The notes under the pieces were generated by a model. It did not search any database. It was not told the origin of the DNA and saw nothing but the letters and a program-made list of their open reading frames with translations. Shown piece after piece: positions 1 through 8,264 of a DNA stretch of 64,000 bases (position 1 is the stretch's first letter; each line of letters begins with the position of its first letter). The position numbers and the translations under genes were made by a program. Source of the DNA: Gallionella sp. UBA4121. GTDB lineage: Bacteria; Pseudomonadota; Gammaproteobacteria; Burkholderiales; Gallionellaceae. The DNA lies in assembly GCA_002381565.1 (NCBI GenBank), contig DFWZ01000060.1, positions 13,956 to 77,955 on the forward strand. Direction: 5' to 3'.

Positions 1-629
1 CGCTTGATTTCAGCATCGAGCACGTCACGCGGTGTACGGAAACCCGGAATGCCATAGCGCATCATTCCGCCAAGGAATTCATGGTCATCAAATACAGTGA
101 CTTCATGTCCTTTGAGCGTCAGCTGATAAGCGCAAGACAAACTGGCAGGCCCTCCGCCGATAACCGCCACTTTTTTACCCGTTGGAGCCGCATCTGTGCT
201 GTAGCCCAGGTTGTTGGCAATTGCATATTCACCAAGGAAATGCTCGACTGAATTGATACCGACGTGATCTTCCAGCGCATTGCGATTGCAGCCGGTCTCA
301 CAAGGTGCAGGGCACACGCGTCCCATCACGGATGGAAATGGATTAGCTGATGTCAGACGACGCCATGCATACTCCTGCCAGGGCATCGCGGGTTTGCCAT
401 CTTTACCGACCGGTGGCTTTTCTGTGCCGCGCACGATAGCCAGATAGCCGCGAATATCTTCACCTGCCGGACAACTTCCCTGGCAAGGAGGGGTGGACTG
501 AATATAGGTTGGACACTTATGTGTGTAACTGGCCTGGAATATTTGTTCGCTCCAGTTATGCACCTTGCTATCGCCGTCTTTGTAACGTCGAAAGGTAATT
601 TTTTGGGGAGTTTCTATTGCTTCTGACAT
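1..629 (-). CDS. dsrL: DsrL, NAD(P)H:acceptor oxidoreductase (5' part; cut by window edge)
   Basis: Only the N-terminal 209 codons are inside the window; the gene runs off the left edge. The visible part has the Cys-rich Fe-S entry region typical of GltD/DsrL-like flavoproteins (CPTYIQSTPPCQGSCPAG, then CPAPCETGC) followed by an FAD-binding Rossmann motif (VAVIGGGPASL). The ATG at 629 is preceded by GGAGG at a good distance. In sulfur oxidisers DsrL is a cytoplasmic iron-sulfur flavoprotein that couples DsrAB-dependent sulfur oxidation to NAD(P)+ reduction. It follows dsrK by 23 nt as the ninth gene of the operon. dsrJOPN would be expected further left but cannot be seen. Confidence 0.93.
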   Translation of the reverse strand, partial: MSEAIETPQKITFRRYKDGDSKVHNWSEQIFQASYTHKCPTYIQSTPPCQGSCPAGEDIRGYLAIVRGTEKPPVGKDGKPAMPWQEYAWRRLTSANPFPSVMGRVCPAPCETGCNRNALEDHVGINSVEHFLGEYAIANNLGYSTDAAPTGKKVAVIGGGPASLSCAYQLTLKGHEVTVFDDHEFLGGMMRYGIPGFRTPRDVLDAEIK

Positions 630-652
630 ATCGACCTACCTCCAGTAAATTG

Positions 653-2182
653 TTACTCAACACCCAATTTGATTGCATTGCTGACCAGTTGATGTACACC
701 GCCCACCATTCTTCGATCAAACCCGTATATGGGCAAGACCTTGGAAAATTGCGCCTTGCATATCGCGCAAATACAGGCCATGAAATTAACGCCATGCTCA
801 TCTGCTACTTGTTGCAAAACTTCCATTCGGGGCAACGCACCCTTGACACGTACTTCCATCAAGTCATCGGTTAATACCCCGCCACCGCCACCACAACAAA
901 ACGTCCGCTCATGCGTGGTACTCGGATCCATTTCAAAAAAATTGTTGGCGACTGCCTTGATAATGTTGCGAGGAATATCGAACTGTCCGCCCGGATAACC
1001 GCCCATGCCAGAGCCGCGCGCCACGTTGCATGAGTCATGAAAGGTAATGATGTGCTTGTCGTTGAGCGACTTGTCAAAAACCAGACGCTCATTTTCAATC
1101 ATGTCCCAGGTAAACTCGCAGATGTGCGTCGGCTGCTTATAGCGGTGATCAAGCTGCTTTTGCAGCATCTGGGCAAAACGATCATTGGGATCTGCGCCAT
1201 CACCCACACCACTCAAGGTATTCCAGAAACTGTACGCCACGCGCCACGCGTGACCGCACTCACCCACCACAATGCGCTTGACACCCAACTCCAGCGCGGC
1301 CTGACGAATGCGCAACGCGATGGTGCGCAATTGATCATAGTTGCCGATGAACATGCCAAAATTAGCCGCCTCAGACGACATGGAGGACAGCGTCCAGCTG
1401 GTGCCGGTAGCGTGAAATACTTTGGCATATCCGATCAGACTGTCGATATGCGGCTCGGCGAAGAAGTCGGCGGAGGGCGTGATGAGCAGCACTTCCGCGC
1501 CATGAACGTCCATCGGGAAACGCACATCGATTCCGGTATCTTCCTTGACGTCTTCTTCCAGACCTTCCAAAGTATCTTTAAGCGCATTTACAGGCAAACC
1601 AAGATTGTTACCTATCTTGTGCACCTTACCTATGATCTCGTTGGAATATTTCTGACCATACCCGACTGAATCGAGGATTTCCCGCGCTGCCATGGTAACT
1701 TCAGCCGTATCAATGCCATAAGGACAGAACACGGAACAACGGCGGCACTCGGAGCATTGATGATAATAGTTATGCCATTCATCGAGCACTTCGCGAGTCA
1801 AATCGCGCGCACCAACCAGTTTCGGGAATATTTTCCCCGGCAGCGTAAAGTAGCGTCGATAGACGCTGCGCATCAAATCCTGCCGTGCCACCGGCATATT
1901 CTTCGGATCCTGCGTACCGATGAAATAGTGACATTTATCGGAGCAGGCGCCGCAGTGCACACAGGCATCCATGTACACTTTAAGAGAACGATACCTGGAT
2001 AGCAGGTCCCCCATCTTGGCAATGGCTTTATCATGCCAGTCATCGACAAGATGACCGGGGAAGCCGATCGCCTCGTTGATTTTGTCGCTGGCAACGAAGG
2101 GCCCCTTCCCTTCCATCGCACCCGGTATTAATTTCGGGATGATGGGAATAATGCGATAAGCCGGCGCAGCAATATCAGCCAT
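653..2182 (-). CDS. dsrK: DsrK, HdrD-like Fe-S subunit of the DsrMKJOP membrane complex
   Basis: 509 aa from the ATG at 2182, which has GGAGA upstream; an in-frame extension of 35 residues overlaps dsrM and was not used. Two ferredoxin-type clusters are visible (CVHCGACSDKC and CSECRRCSVFCP). There is a CCG-type motif (TFCCGGGGG) near the C-terminus, as in HdrD, where it holds a special [4Fe-4S] site, and a further C-terminal CxCxxC (CICAIC). By family knowledge DsrK is the cytoplasmic face of DsrMKJOP and exchanges electrons with DsrC thiols/trisulfide. It starts 1 nt after the dsrM stop, so the two are probably translated together. Confidence 0.96.
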   Translation of the reverse strand: MADIAAPAYRIIPIIPKLIPGAMEGKGPFVASDKINEAIGFPGHLVDDWHDKAIAKMGDLLSRYRSLKVYMDACVHCGACSDKCHYFIGTQDPKNMPVARQDLMRSVYRRYFTLPGKIFPKLVGARDLTREVLDEWHNYYHQCSECRRCSVFCPYGIDTAEVTMAAREILDSVGYGQKYSNEIIGKVHKIGNNLGLPVNALKDTLEGLEEDVKEDTGIDVRFPMDVHGAEVLLITPSADFFAEPHIDSLIGYAKVFHATGTSWTLSSMSSEAANFGMFIGNYDQLRTIALRIRQAALELGVKRIVVGECGHAWRVAYSFWNTLSGVGDGADPNDRFAQMLQKQLDHRYKQPTHICEFTWDMIENERLVFDKSLNDKHIITFHDSCNVARGSGMGGYPGGQFDIPRNIIKAVANNFFEMDPSTTHERTFCCGGGGGVLTDDLMEVRVKGALPRMEVLQQVADEHGVNFMACICAICKAQFSKVLPIYGFDRRMVGGVHQLVSNAIKLGVE

Positions 2183-2183
2183 G

Positions 2184-2909
2184 CTATTTCTCCGATTCCA
2201 GTTTGGCAGCCCAGGCAGCGATATGTCGCTTTTCCCTCGGGTTGTCGGTCTGATTGCGAGTAGGTGAAAAAAACACTCCGGGTGCATGCAAAAGCTTGCT
2301 TACGGGGAATATGACCAGAAGTGTGAAAACCAGCGACAAATGCACATACAGCGCATAATTTGTCGGCAAGGGTTGAATATTCAAATGCATCAACCCGAGA
2401 AAGAAATTTTTTACCCCGATCACATCAGGGTGAACAACAAATGTCATCAGCAAACCGGAAGCCGCGATACCGATGAACAATACCAGCATCAGGTGATCTG
2501 ACGGTGTTGAAATATAACGGATACGCTCGACAAACAGGCGGCGCGCCCACAAACCGCACGCTCCCAGCAGCATAGCTATTCCTGCATACATGCCGAACGG
2601 CTGAATAAATGCCACCCACCCCCAGACAGGGTCAGTGAAATATCGCAAGTGGCGCAACAGCACCAGTAACATACTGAAGTGGAACAACCAGCCCAGACCC
2701 CATGTCCACAGATTTGCCTTGAACAAACTCTCGAAAAAAACCACCTCGCGCGTCATGCGCAACACCACGCCGCCGGTTGTGGTCGGCGCGGGGGTGGTGG
2801 GAATTTTCAATGGAGCCGGGGTATTGGCGTAGGTACGGATACGATGCAACAACCCGACGACGAACACCAAAGTCGAAAGATAAAAAAAGATCGCAAATAG
2901 TGTGTTCAT
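2184..2909 (-). CDS. dsrM: DsrM, NarI-like cytochrome b subunit
   Basis: 241 aa integral membrane protein with about five hydrophobic helices and several His residues inside or next to helices (for example near WGLGWLFHFSM), as expected for the two b hemes of NarI/DsrM proteins. Length matches the family. DsrM anchors DsrK and passes electrons between the DsrK Fe-S sites and the quinone pool. It lies 24 nt after dsrC and abuts dsrK. Confidence 0.95.
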   Translation of the reverse strand: MNTLFAIFFYLSTLVFVVGLLHRIRTYANTPAPLKIPTTPAPTTTGGVVLRMTREVVFFESLFKANLWTWGLGWLFHFSMLLVLLRHLRYFTDPVWGWVAFIQPFGMYAGIAMLLGACGLWARRLFVERIRYISTPSDHLMLVLFIGIAASGLLMTFVVHPDVIGVKNFFLGLMHLNIQPLPTNYALYVHLSLVFTLLVIFPVSKLLHAPGVFFSPTRNQTDNPREKRHIAAWAAKLESEK

Positions 2910-2933
2910 CGTTGAATCCGAACCCTTAAAGGA

Positions 2934-3269
2934 TTAAACGCAACCCGTAGGCTTAGGCAGGCCAGCGATCTTGCACGCTTGCTTGCCGGGACCGTATGGA
3001 AACAGGCCATACAGATATTCACTGGTACCCTTGTCAGCGCCGAGCTTCTTGCCAATTGCCTTGGTAAGTACACGAACGGCAGGTGCGATCTGATATTCCT
3101 CAAAATACTCACGCAGGAAATTGATGACTTCCCAATGCTGCTCGGTCATTTCAACGTTTTCAGTCTGAGCCAGGTAATTGCCAACTTCGGGATTCCACTC
3201 GGACAAATCGATCAGGTAACCCTCTTCGTCTGTTTCATAACTTTTTCCGCCTACTTCGATATTCGCCAT
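2934..3269 (-). CDS. dsrC: DsrC, two-cysteine sulfur carrier and DsrAB substrate protein
   Basis: 111 aa. The C-terminal arm carries both signature cysteines: Cys99 in GKQACKIAGL and the penultimate Cys110 in PTGCV, ten residues apart, which defines true DsrC as opposed to TusE. It accepts persulfide sulfur from DsrEFH and presents it to DsrAB for oxidation. It sits between dsrH and dsrM in the canonical order. Three further DsrC-family proteins are encoded at 7931, 11074 and 26316, each with a different cysteine pattern. Confidence 0.97.
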   Translation of the reverse strand: MANIEVGGKSYETDEEGYLIDLSEWNPEVGNYLAQTENVEMTEQHWEVINFLREYFEEYQIAPAVRVLTKAIGKKLGADKGTSEYLYGLFPYGPGKQACKIAGLPKPTGCV

Positions 3270-3297
3270 GTATTTCTCCTATGTGTAAATTTAAGTG

Positions 3298-3594
3298 TTA
3301 TAGCCAGGATTGGCAGGTTTTGTTGGCCGCGACCAATTCCACGAAGCCTGCATAATCAACAGATGCAGCACCTTCGACAAGACGATCTGCTAATCCGCGG
3401 GCCTCAAGATCCGGACGCAACACGCTGATTCTAAATCTGCCCATCGCTGCGCGCAATTTTCCTTCAAACGCGTTACCGGAAGTGGCCGCGTAAACGGCAT
3501 CTTCGATCAGCAGGATATCCCCGCCCGCAGCCGTGTTCAGACAACTTTCCAGCGCAACGTCAGACAGGGGAGATCGGTTAATGATATGCAACAT
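3298..3594 (-). CDS. dsrH: DsrH/TusB-like subunit of the DsrEFH sulfurtransferase
   Basis: 98 aa, the usual size for DsrH/TusB. It begins MLHIINRSPL and ends in a Cys-containing tail (KTCQSWL). With DsrE and DsrF it forms the cytoplasmic E2F2H2 hexamer that relays persulfide sulfur from TusA-type donors to DsrC. It is spaced 11 nt from dsrF and 28 nt from dsrC in the operon. Confidence 0.94.
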   Translation of the reverse strand: MLHIINRSPLSDVALESCLNTAAGGDILLIEDAVYAATSGNAFEGKLRAAMGRFRISVLRPDLEARGLADRLVEGAASVDYAGFVELVAANKTCQSWL

Positions 3595-3605
3595 TAGGAC
3601 TCTCC

Positions 3606-3971
3606 TTAGAAACTCAAGATCACGTCTTGCTCATCCATCAACGCGCCCATTTCGGCACGGCTGAGCACGGTTACGTCCACCAGCAAGTCATCTTCAGTCA
3701 GACCTCGCGCTTCCATGGACTCCTTATTGACATACAGCTTCTCGACATCATAACCATCCAACGCCCGGTAGGCAGGGGAAAAATTCTTGATTTCGATGCC
3801 TTTGGTCTGCTGTCCCTTTTTCATCTGATACACGCCATCATCCATGAATACCAGCGATACATCCTGATCAAATGCAGCTGTAATCAACACCACTTCCAGC
3901 GACTCCAGCGCATAAATCGTGCCGTAGGGTGCTTTCCGGTTGACGAACATGAATTTCTTGATATCACTCAT
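3606..3971 (-). CDS. dsrF: DsrF/TusC-like subunit of the DsrEFH sulfurtransferase
   Basis: 121 aa from the ATG at 3971, chosen over an upstream in-frame start because AGGAG lies about 8 nt ahead and this start avoids overlap with dsrE. The sequence (KKFMFVNRKAPYGT...) and length fit DsrF/TusC. It has no cysteine at the DsrE active position and probably acts as the structural partner in the hexamer. Position between dsrE and dsrH is canonical. Confidence 0.94.
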   Translation of the reverse strand: MSDIKKFMFVNRKAPYGTIYALESLEVVLITAAFDQDVSLVFMDDGVYQMKKGQQTKGIEIKNFSPAYRALDGYDVEKLYVNKESMEARGLTEDDLLVDVTVLSRAEMGALMDEQDVILSF

Positions 3972-3984
3972 TATCGCCTCTCCT

Positions 3985-4344
3985 TTAGTCGCCAAAGGTG
4001 ATCAGACGATCACACTTGGTACCACATTCAACCAGCTGCCCGAGACCCGAGATGCGAAAACCTGGCGCCAGATTCTCTTCTCTGATACCACGGCGCATCG
4101 CCGCTGCCACACACACCACCAGATCAACCTTGTGCTCTTCAGCCATTTTGGTCCAGCGGTTGACGATATGACGATCATCCTGTGGCGGCTCGGTCAACTT
4201 CGACGCATTGTTCACACCATCGTGATAAAAGAACACGCGCCACACCTCGTGCCCTCCTTCGATGGCCGCCTTGGCAAACAGGTAGGCCGAATCACTGGCC
4301 TGACGCTGATAAGGTCCTTCGTTGACAACAATTCCAAATTTCAT
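3985..4344 (-). CDS. dsrE: DsrE, catalytic subunit of the DsrEFH sulfurtransferase
   Basis: 119 aa. The persulfide-carrying cysteine is present at position 78 (DLVVCVAAAMRRG), the same numbering as the catalytic Cys78 of Allochromatium DsrE. Presence of dsrEFH beside dsrAB is the accepted marker of oxidative, as opposed to sulfate-reducing, Dsr systems, so this gene supports the direction of the pathway. It lies 13 nt after dsrB. Confidence 0.96.
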   Translation of the reverse strand: MKFGIVVNEGPYQRQASDSAYLFAKAAIEGGHEVWRVFFYHDGVNNASKLTEPPQDDRHIVNRWTKMAEEHKVDLVVCVAAAMRRGIREENLAPGFRISGLGQLVECGTKCDRLITFGD

Positions 4345-4357
4345 AACAAATCCTCGA

Positions 4358-5464
4358 TCAGAAACGGATATGCGTTGAAGCGTTCAGGTTGGCACGCGAG
4401 CCACGCCAATCGTCAATCAAGTACTTGGTGAACGGCAAGCCGGTTTTTTCGAAGAAACGCGGCCAGCCTATGCGTTCGATCCAGTCAGCCAGACGCTCCC
4501 AGGGACGCGCATCTTCCTTGTAAATACTGATGATATTTTTCACCGCAGCTGCAACTTCCGGCCAGCGAGGCGCGTTGTTTGGCAAACCGGAGGCAACCAT
4601 TTTCATGAAGGTAGGCTTGCCGCGCGCGTTGGAGTTCTTGCCACCCACCCAGATCGCCAGCTTGGAAAACTCAGGATCATTGATCTGCATCGGCGGGCAG
4701 GGAGGATAACAAGCGCCGCAGCACATACATTTTGATTCGTCGATTTCCAGCGAAGGCTTACCGTTCACCATTGCCGGGCGAATTGCCGCTACCGGGCAAC
4801 GTGCCACGACTGTCGGACGCTCGCATACGTTGGCAACCAGATCATGATTGATGACAGGCGGCTTGGTGTGTTGCACGATGATGGCGATATCGGCCTGACC
4901 ACCGCAGTTGATCTCGCAGCAGGAGGTCGACAGATGCACACGGTTCGGCATCTCTTCGCGTCTGAATTCGTCGTACAACTCATCCATCAGCGCCTTCACC
5001 ACGCCAGATGCGTCGGTACCCGGAATATCACAGTGCAGCCAGCCTTGCGTGTGCGCAATCATGGAGACCGAGTTACCCGTACCACCCACCGGGAAGCCAT
5101 TGCTTTCCAGCTCAACGATCAGCGGCGCAACTTTCTTCTCATCGGACACCATGAACTCGATGTTCGATCTGATCGTGAAACGCACGCGACTGTCTGCATA
5201 GTCGTCCGCAATTTTGCACAATTTGCGTATGGTATGCACATCCATCTGACGCGCGGTCCCGGCACGGATCGTCCAAATCTCATCACCGCTGTGGGCAACA
5301 TGATGCAAAACACCCGGGCGAGGACGATCATGGTATTTCCAATCGCCATAATTCTTCTCCATTACCGGATGCAGATATTTTTTATTATCCGGTACACCGG
5401 TCTCTTTTGGCTTACGCTTTGGTGCGGGCTTTTCAGCTTGAACAGCTTGAACGGCTTGATTCAT
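4358..5464 (-). CDS. dsrB: Dissimilatory (reverse) sulfite reductase, beta subunit
   Basis: 368 aa, normal DsrB length. The siroheme/[4Fe-4S] ligand region is seen as STSCCEINCGGQ, and an inserted ferredoxin domain as CMCCGACYPPCPP. The N-terminus carries a short Ala/Val/Gln- and Lys/Pro-rich extension (residues 2-20) ahead of the conserved part. In sulfur oxidisers DsrAB runs in reverse, oxidising DsrC-bound sulfur to sulfite in the cytoplasm. It is 11 nt downstream of dsrA. Confidence 0.97.
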   Translation of the reverse strand: MNQAVQAVQAEKPAPKRKPKETGVPDNKKYLHPVMEKNYGDWKYHDRPRPGVLHHVAHSGDEIWTIRAGTARQMDVHTIRKLCKIADDYADSRVRFTIRSNIEFMVSDEKKVAPLIVELESNGFPVGGTGNSVSMIAHTQGWLHCDIPGTDASGVVKALMDELYDEFRREEMPNRVHLSTSCCEINCGGQADIAIIVQHTKPPVINHDLVANVCERPTVVARCPVAAIRPAMVNGKPSLEIDESKCMCCGACYPPCPPMQINDPEFSKLAIWVGGKNSNARGKPTFMKMVASGLPNNAPRWPEVAAAVKNIISIYKEDARPWERLADWIERIGWPRFFEKTGLPFTKYLIDDWRGSRANLNASTHIRF

Positions 5465-5475
5465 ACTATTTCTCC

Positions 5476-6771
5476 TCAGGCAGCTTTGTTTTTAGCGTTG
5501 ATCTTGGCAACTTCTTCATCCCAGCCGTCAGTACGGACATAAGGATTCATGCGCGGAGAGTTAACCATAGACGGATCGACATCAATTTCCATTGCATCCA
5601 GGAAGTTTGTCAAACCGATACGCTCGATCATCTCACCGGTGCGCTCATGCTCCAACGCATTTTCGGCAAAGAAGTCGATGGTGCGCTGACCAAAGTCCAC
5701 CAGCTTTTCGATATTTTCATCGGTATCCAGTTTGATAAACGGAATAACCACGGTGCCCATCAATCCGCCGATCTTCAGGTGACTCTTGCCGCCGACCAGA
5801 ACCGTTGCGCCCTTATCCACACCAGGCGCCAGGGCACCCGTCATCACGTTGATGCAATGCATGCAACGCACGCAATCCTGATTGTTAATCTCGATCGCGT
5901 GTGTATCGCTGACCGCGACACTGGAGATATGTTCGCCGCTCTTGATCTTCGATATTTCCTTGACCTGGAAGGTTTTGGTCGGGCAACGTGCTACCACGTC
6001 ATTCACCAATTCATCCATACCGTGCTTGACGAACCACTTCTTGGCCATCACCTCATCGGTGCGGATATTATCGCGCCAGGTGCCAATAACTGCCATGTCG
6101 GCGCGTTGCACAGAATTCATGCAGTCATTCGGGCAACCGGAAAACTTGAACTTGAATTTGTAAGGCAGCGATGGGCGATGAATATCATCCAGGAACGTGT
6201 TAAGCACCGCACGGTGCGTCTTCGCTTCGTCGTAGCAAGACTGTTCGCATCGGGCCGCCCCCACGCAGGACATAGACGTGCGCACAGCAGGACCCGCACC
6301 ACCCAAATCGAATCCCAGTTCGTTAATTTCATCAAACGCTTTCTGCACGTTCTCTGTGGTTGCGCCCTGGAACATGATATCGCCGGACTGTCCGTGAAAA
6401 GCGATCAGGCCTGAACCATGCTTCTCCCACAGGTCACAGAAATTACGCAGGATTTCGGTATCGTAGTGCATGCCAGGCGGCGGCATTACGCGCAGCGTAT
6501 GGAATTCGGCAGCGTCTTTATATATAGGCTGGCCCTCCTCGTCCTTGAGCTCGGTAAAGCGTGGAATCACACCGCCGCCATAGCCGAATACACCAACCGT
6601 GCCACCTTTCCAGTAGCCTTTTTTGGTTTCATAGGAAGTTTCCAACTGCCCCAGCAGATCAACAACGTAATCTTTATCCTTGGCCAGATCCTTAAGACCT
6701 GTCACAAAACTGGGCCAGGGGCCGGACTCGAGTTGATCGAGATTGGGAGTGTCATGCATCTTCTTTGCCAT
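5476..6771 (-). CDS. dsrA: Dissimilatory (reverse) sulfite reductase, alpha subunit
   Basis: 431 aa, first gene of the operon. Siroheme-cluster cysteines are visible in SCVGAARCEQSCYDEA and FSGCPNDCMNS, and the ferredoxin insert contains CVRCMHCINVM. The ATG at 6771 is preceded by AAAGGA. It is the alpha half of the heterotetrameric rDsrAB, the key enzyme for oxidising stored or carrier-bound sulfur. The divergent control region at 6772-7073 lies directly upstream. Confidence 0.97.
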   Translation of the reverse strand: MAKKMHDTPNLDQLESGPWPSFVTGLKDLAKDKDYVVDLLGQLETSYETKKGYWKGGTVGVFGYGGGVIPRFTELKDEEGQPIYKDAAEFHTLRVMPPPGMHYDTEILRNFCDLWEKHGSGLIAFHGQSGDIMFQGATTENVQKAFDEINELGFDLGGAGPAVRTSMSCVGAARCEQSCYDEAKTHRAVLNTFLDDIHRPSLPYKFKFKFSGCPNDCMNSVQRADMAVIGTWRDNIRTDEVMAKKWFVKHGMDELVNDVVARCPTKTFQVKEISKIKSGEHISSVAVSDTHAIEINNQDCVRCMHCINVMTGALAPGVDKGATVLVGGKSHLKIGGLMGTVVIPFIKLDTDENIEKLVDFGQRTIDFFAENALEHERTGEMIERIGLTNFLDAMEIDVDPSMVNSPRMNPYVRTDGWDEEVAKINAKNKAA

Positions 6772-7073
6772 AATTATTCCTTTCAGTTAGCGTACCAAGT
6801 GGCTTGAACCGGTAATTGACTAAAACGACCCGGTAAAGGCTGGGACCAGCAATTCAAACAATTAAATCAGATTTGACTCTGCCTTTATCCGGCGCGCCAA
6901 TTTTCTAAATGTTTGAGCATATTACGATGGTTAATGCCGGCAGACCATCACCCATTGCGGCTATTTTTTATAACCCTAACGGGTTGCATTACCCGTTCCG
7001 CAGTAGCATTTCAAAATCGTATCTATAGAGGATATACTCTCACAAAATACAACGGGCATATCACAAATCCATT
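6772..7073. promoter_or_regulatory. Divergent control region between dsrA and the accessory block
   Basis: This 302-nt gap separates dsrA (minus) from the 74-aa gene (plus). Seen directly are nested palindromes: AACCC-taac-GGGTT at 6972-6985, overlapped by AACGGGT-6 nt-ACCCGTT at 6978-6997, so ACCC/GGGT half-sites recur three times in 25 bp. The first belongs to a TATAACC-type element also found upstream of tusA and soeA. A possible -10 (TATACT, 7033-7038) faces the plus-strand gene; I see no convincing -35. A 60-codon plus-strand reading frame here has no coding signs. Confidence 0.6.
6969..6985. promoter_or_regulatory. TATAACC-N5-GGG element upstream of dsrA
   Basis: TATAACCCTAACGGGTT, an imperfect dyad about 200 nt upstream of dsrA and 90 nt upstream of the plus-strand block. 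The same pattern with identical spacing occurs at 15189, 22119 and 22144. It is inferred to be a regulator binding site; the protein is unknown. Confidence 0.45.
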
Positions 7074-7298
7074 ATGGCGCAAATTAATGAATTAGCAAGA
7101 TTCAAAGTTCCTCTCGGAAATCAGGAGATCGAATTGCAGCAAATTGACCATGTAGAAGGTGGCATGAGTCTTATGCGCATCCGTATCCGAGAGGCCAAAC
7201 GCTTCACCATTTTCGATATCGATCCTGAAACCGCACGGCTATGGGCGAAAACCATGAATGAATGGGCTGACACTCAGGACGCAACCGCCAATGACTGA
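7074..7298 (+). CDS. Uncharacterised 74-aa protein, first gene of the dsr-linked block
   Basis: 74 aa, begins MAQINELARFKVPLGNQEIE, mixed charge, no signal peptide, membrane segment or cysteine. I cannot assign a function; I associate this kind of small protein with sulfur-oxidiser genomes but cannot prove it here. The start has no clear Shine-Dalgarno sequence. Its stop overlaps the next gene by 8 nt (ATGACTGA), so the Cas6-like protein is probably translated by coupling to this ORF. Placement suggests a cytoplasmic role tied to the divergent dsr operon. Confidence 0.75.
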   Translation: MAQINELARFKVPLGNQEIELQQIDHVEGGMSLMRIRIREAKRFTIFDIDPETARLWAKTMNEWADTQDATAND

Positions 7299-7893
7299 TT
7301 CCCTCCCCCAGATGATAGACGCAGTCTATGACATCAGCGCTGAGATGGTCCCGGCCAGCTATCAGGTCGCGCTATGGGATGCACTGGTGCGCCATATCCC
7401 TGCACTCTCAGGCGATGCGCTTGTCGGCGTGATCCCGCTGCGCACCTCCACCAGCGAAGCTGGCATGCTGCTGCCTCGGCGCAGCAAACTGGTTCTGCGC
7501 CTGACAGCGTCGCTGGCCGCCGATTTCGCCAGTTTGTCCGGACAAGTGCTTGACCTGGGCAGCTGCACGCTACAGCTTGGCAGCGGAAAGTTGCGCAAGA
7601 TCCAGGCTTACCCCACGCTGCATGCGCATCTGGTGACAGGCGGCGAAGACGAAGTCACCTTTCTGGAAGAAGTCACCGTACGACTGACTGAACTTGGCAT
7701 CGCTGGGAATCTGCTATGCGGCATGCGCAACAGCATACAGACGCCGGATCGTTCTATTCATGGCTATAGCCTGGTCATCCACGATCTCAAACCGGATGAC
7801 TCGCTGCGTTTGCAATATACAGGTTTGGGCGCCGACCGCCGATATGGCTGCGGCATTTTCATACCCTACAAGGTCATCACCGATCTGGATTGA
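7291..7893 (+). CDS. Cas6-like (Cmx6 type) RAMP-fold protein without CRISPR
   Basis: 200 aa from the ATG at 7291, which overlaps the preceding stop. The C-terminus has the glycine-rich loop of Cas6/RAMP proteins (GLGADRRYGCGIF, residues 178-190) preceded by HGYSLVIHDL and SLRLQ. The whole sequence reads like the Cas6/Cmx6 family annotated in type I CRISPR systems (for example LPRRSKLVLRL at 61-71 and LLCGMR at 141-146). Known Cas6 proteins bind and cut CRISPR repeat RNA. Here no cas1-3, effector genes or repeat array occur in 64 kb, and the gene sits in a sulfur-oxidation locus. The N-terminal third has only His35, so the usual N-terminal catalytic His is doubtful. It probably acts on some other RNA, or only binds it. 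Family call is firm; function is open. Confidence 0.8.
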   Translation: MTDSLPQMIDAVYDISAEMVPASYQVALWDALVRHIPALSGDALVGVIPLRTSTSEAGMLLPRRSKLVLRLTASLAADFASLSGQVLDLGSCTLQLGSGKLRKIQAYPTLHAHLVTGGEDEVTFLEEVTVRLTELGIAGNLLCGMRNSIQTPDRSIHGYSLVIHDLKPDDSLRLQYTGLGADRRYGCGIFIPYKVITDLD

Positions 7894-7930
7894 TGGCGGC
7901 GTGGGTTTTTTCATTAAACGGAGAAAAATG

Positions 7931-8260
7931 ATGGGATACATAGTTGCAGGAAACGAACTTGAAACAGACGCAGACGGTTATCTGCTGGAGGCGGATTACA
8001 GCGAAGATGTCGTCGATGTGATTGCCGCTGCCGAGGGCATCGAACTGACCCCGAAACACTGGGAAATCATCAATTTCATGCGCGAACAATACCGGGAACA
8101 TGGACATACGCCCAACTTCCGCAACATGTTAAAAGCCGTCAACGAATTCTGGCCTGAAGCGGATAGCAAGGCACTGTATGACCTGTTCCCTATCGGTCCC
8201 GCCAAGCAAGCGTGTAAAGTTGCAGGTTTGCCACAACCGCTGGGCAAGGGCGGCTACTAA
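7931..8260 (+). CDS. DsrC/TusE-family paralogue lacking the penultimate cysteine
   Basis: 109 aa from the second of two adjacent ATGs (7928 and 7931), chosen because GGAG at 7920 is 7 nt from it. DsrC fold features are clear (HWEIINFMRE and DLFPIGPAKQACKVAGLP). The internal cysteine is kept (Cys95), but the essential penultimate cysteine of DsrC and TusE is lost: the tail ends LGKGGY, with Lys106 at the aligned place. It therefore cannot form the DsrC intramolecular disulfide or trisulfide and is unlikely to be a normal sulfur donor. A regulatory or decoy role, as proposed for RspA-type DsrC relatives, is possible. Confidence 0.88.
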   Translation: MGYIVAGNELETDADGYLLEADYSEDVVDVIAAAEGIELTPKHWEIINFMREQYREHGHTPNFRNMLKAVNEFWPEADSKALYDLFPIGPAKQACKVAGLPQPLGKGGY

Positions 8261-8264
8261 GTTC

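Noticed and set aside
1037..1669. 210-aa plus-strand ORF
   Set aside because: It lies antisense within dsrK, which is certain; no domain signs.
6913..7095. 60-aa plus-strand ORF in the dsrA upstream region
   Set aside because: It covers the palindromes, lacks a ribosome site and overlaps the better supported gene at 7074.
7074..8260. CRISPR array near the Cas6-like gene
   Set aside because: Read for spaced direct repeats of 25-40 nt on both strands around the gene and in other intergenic regions; none seen.
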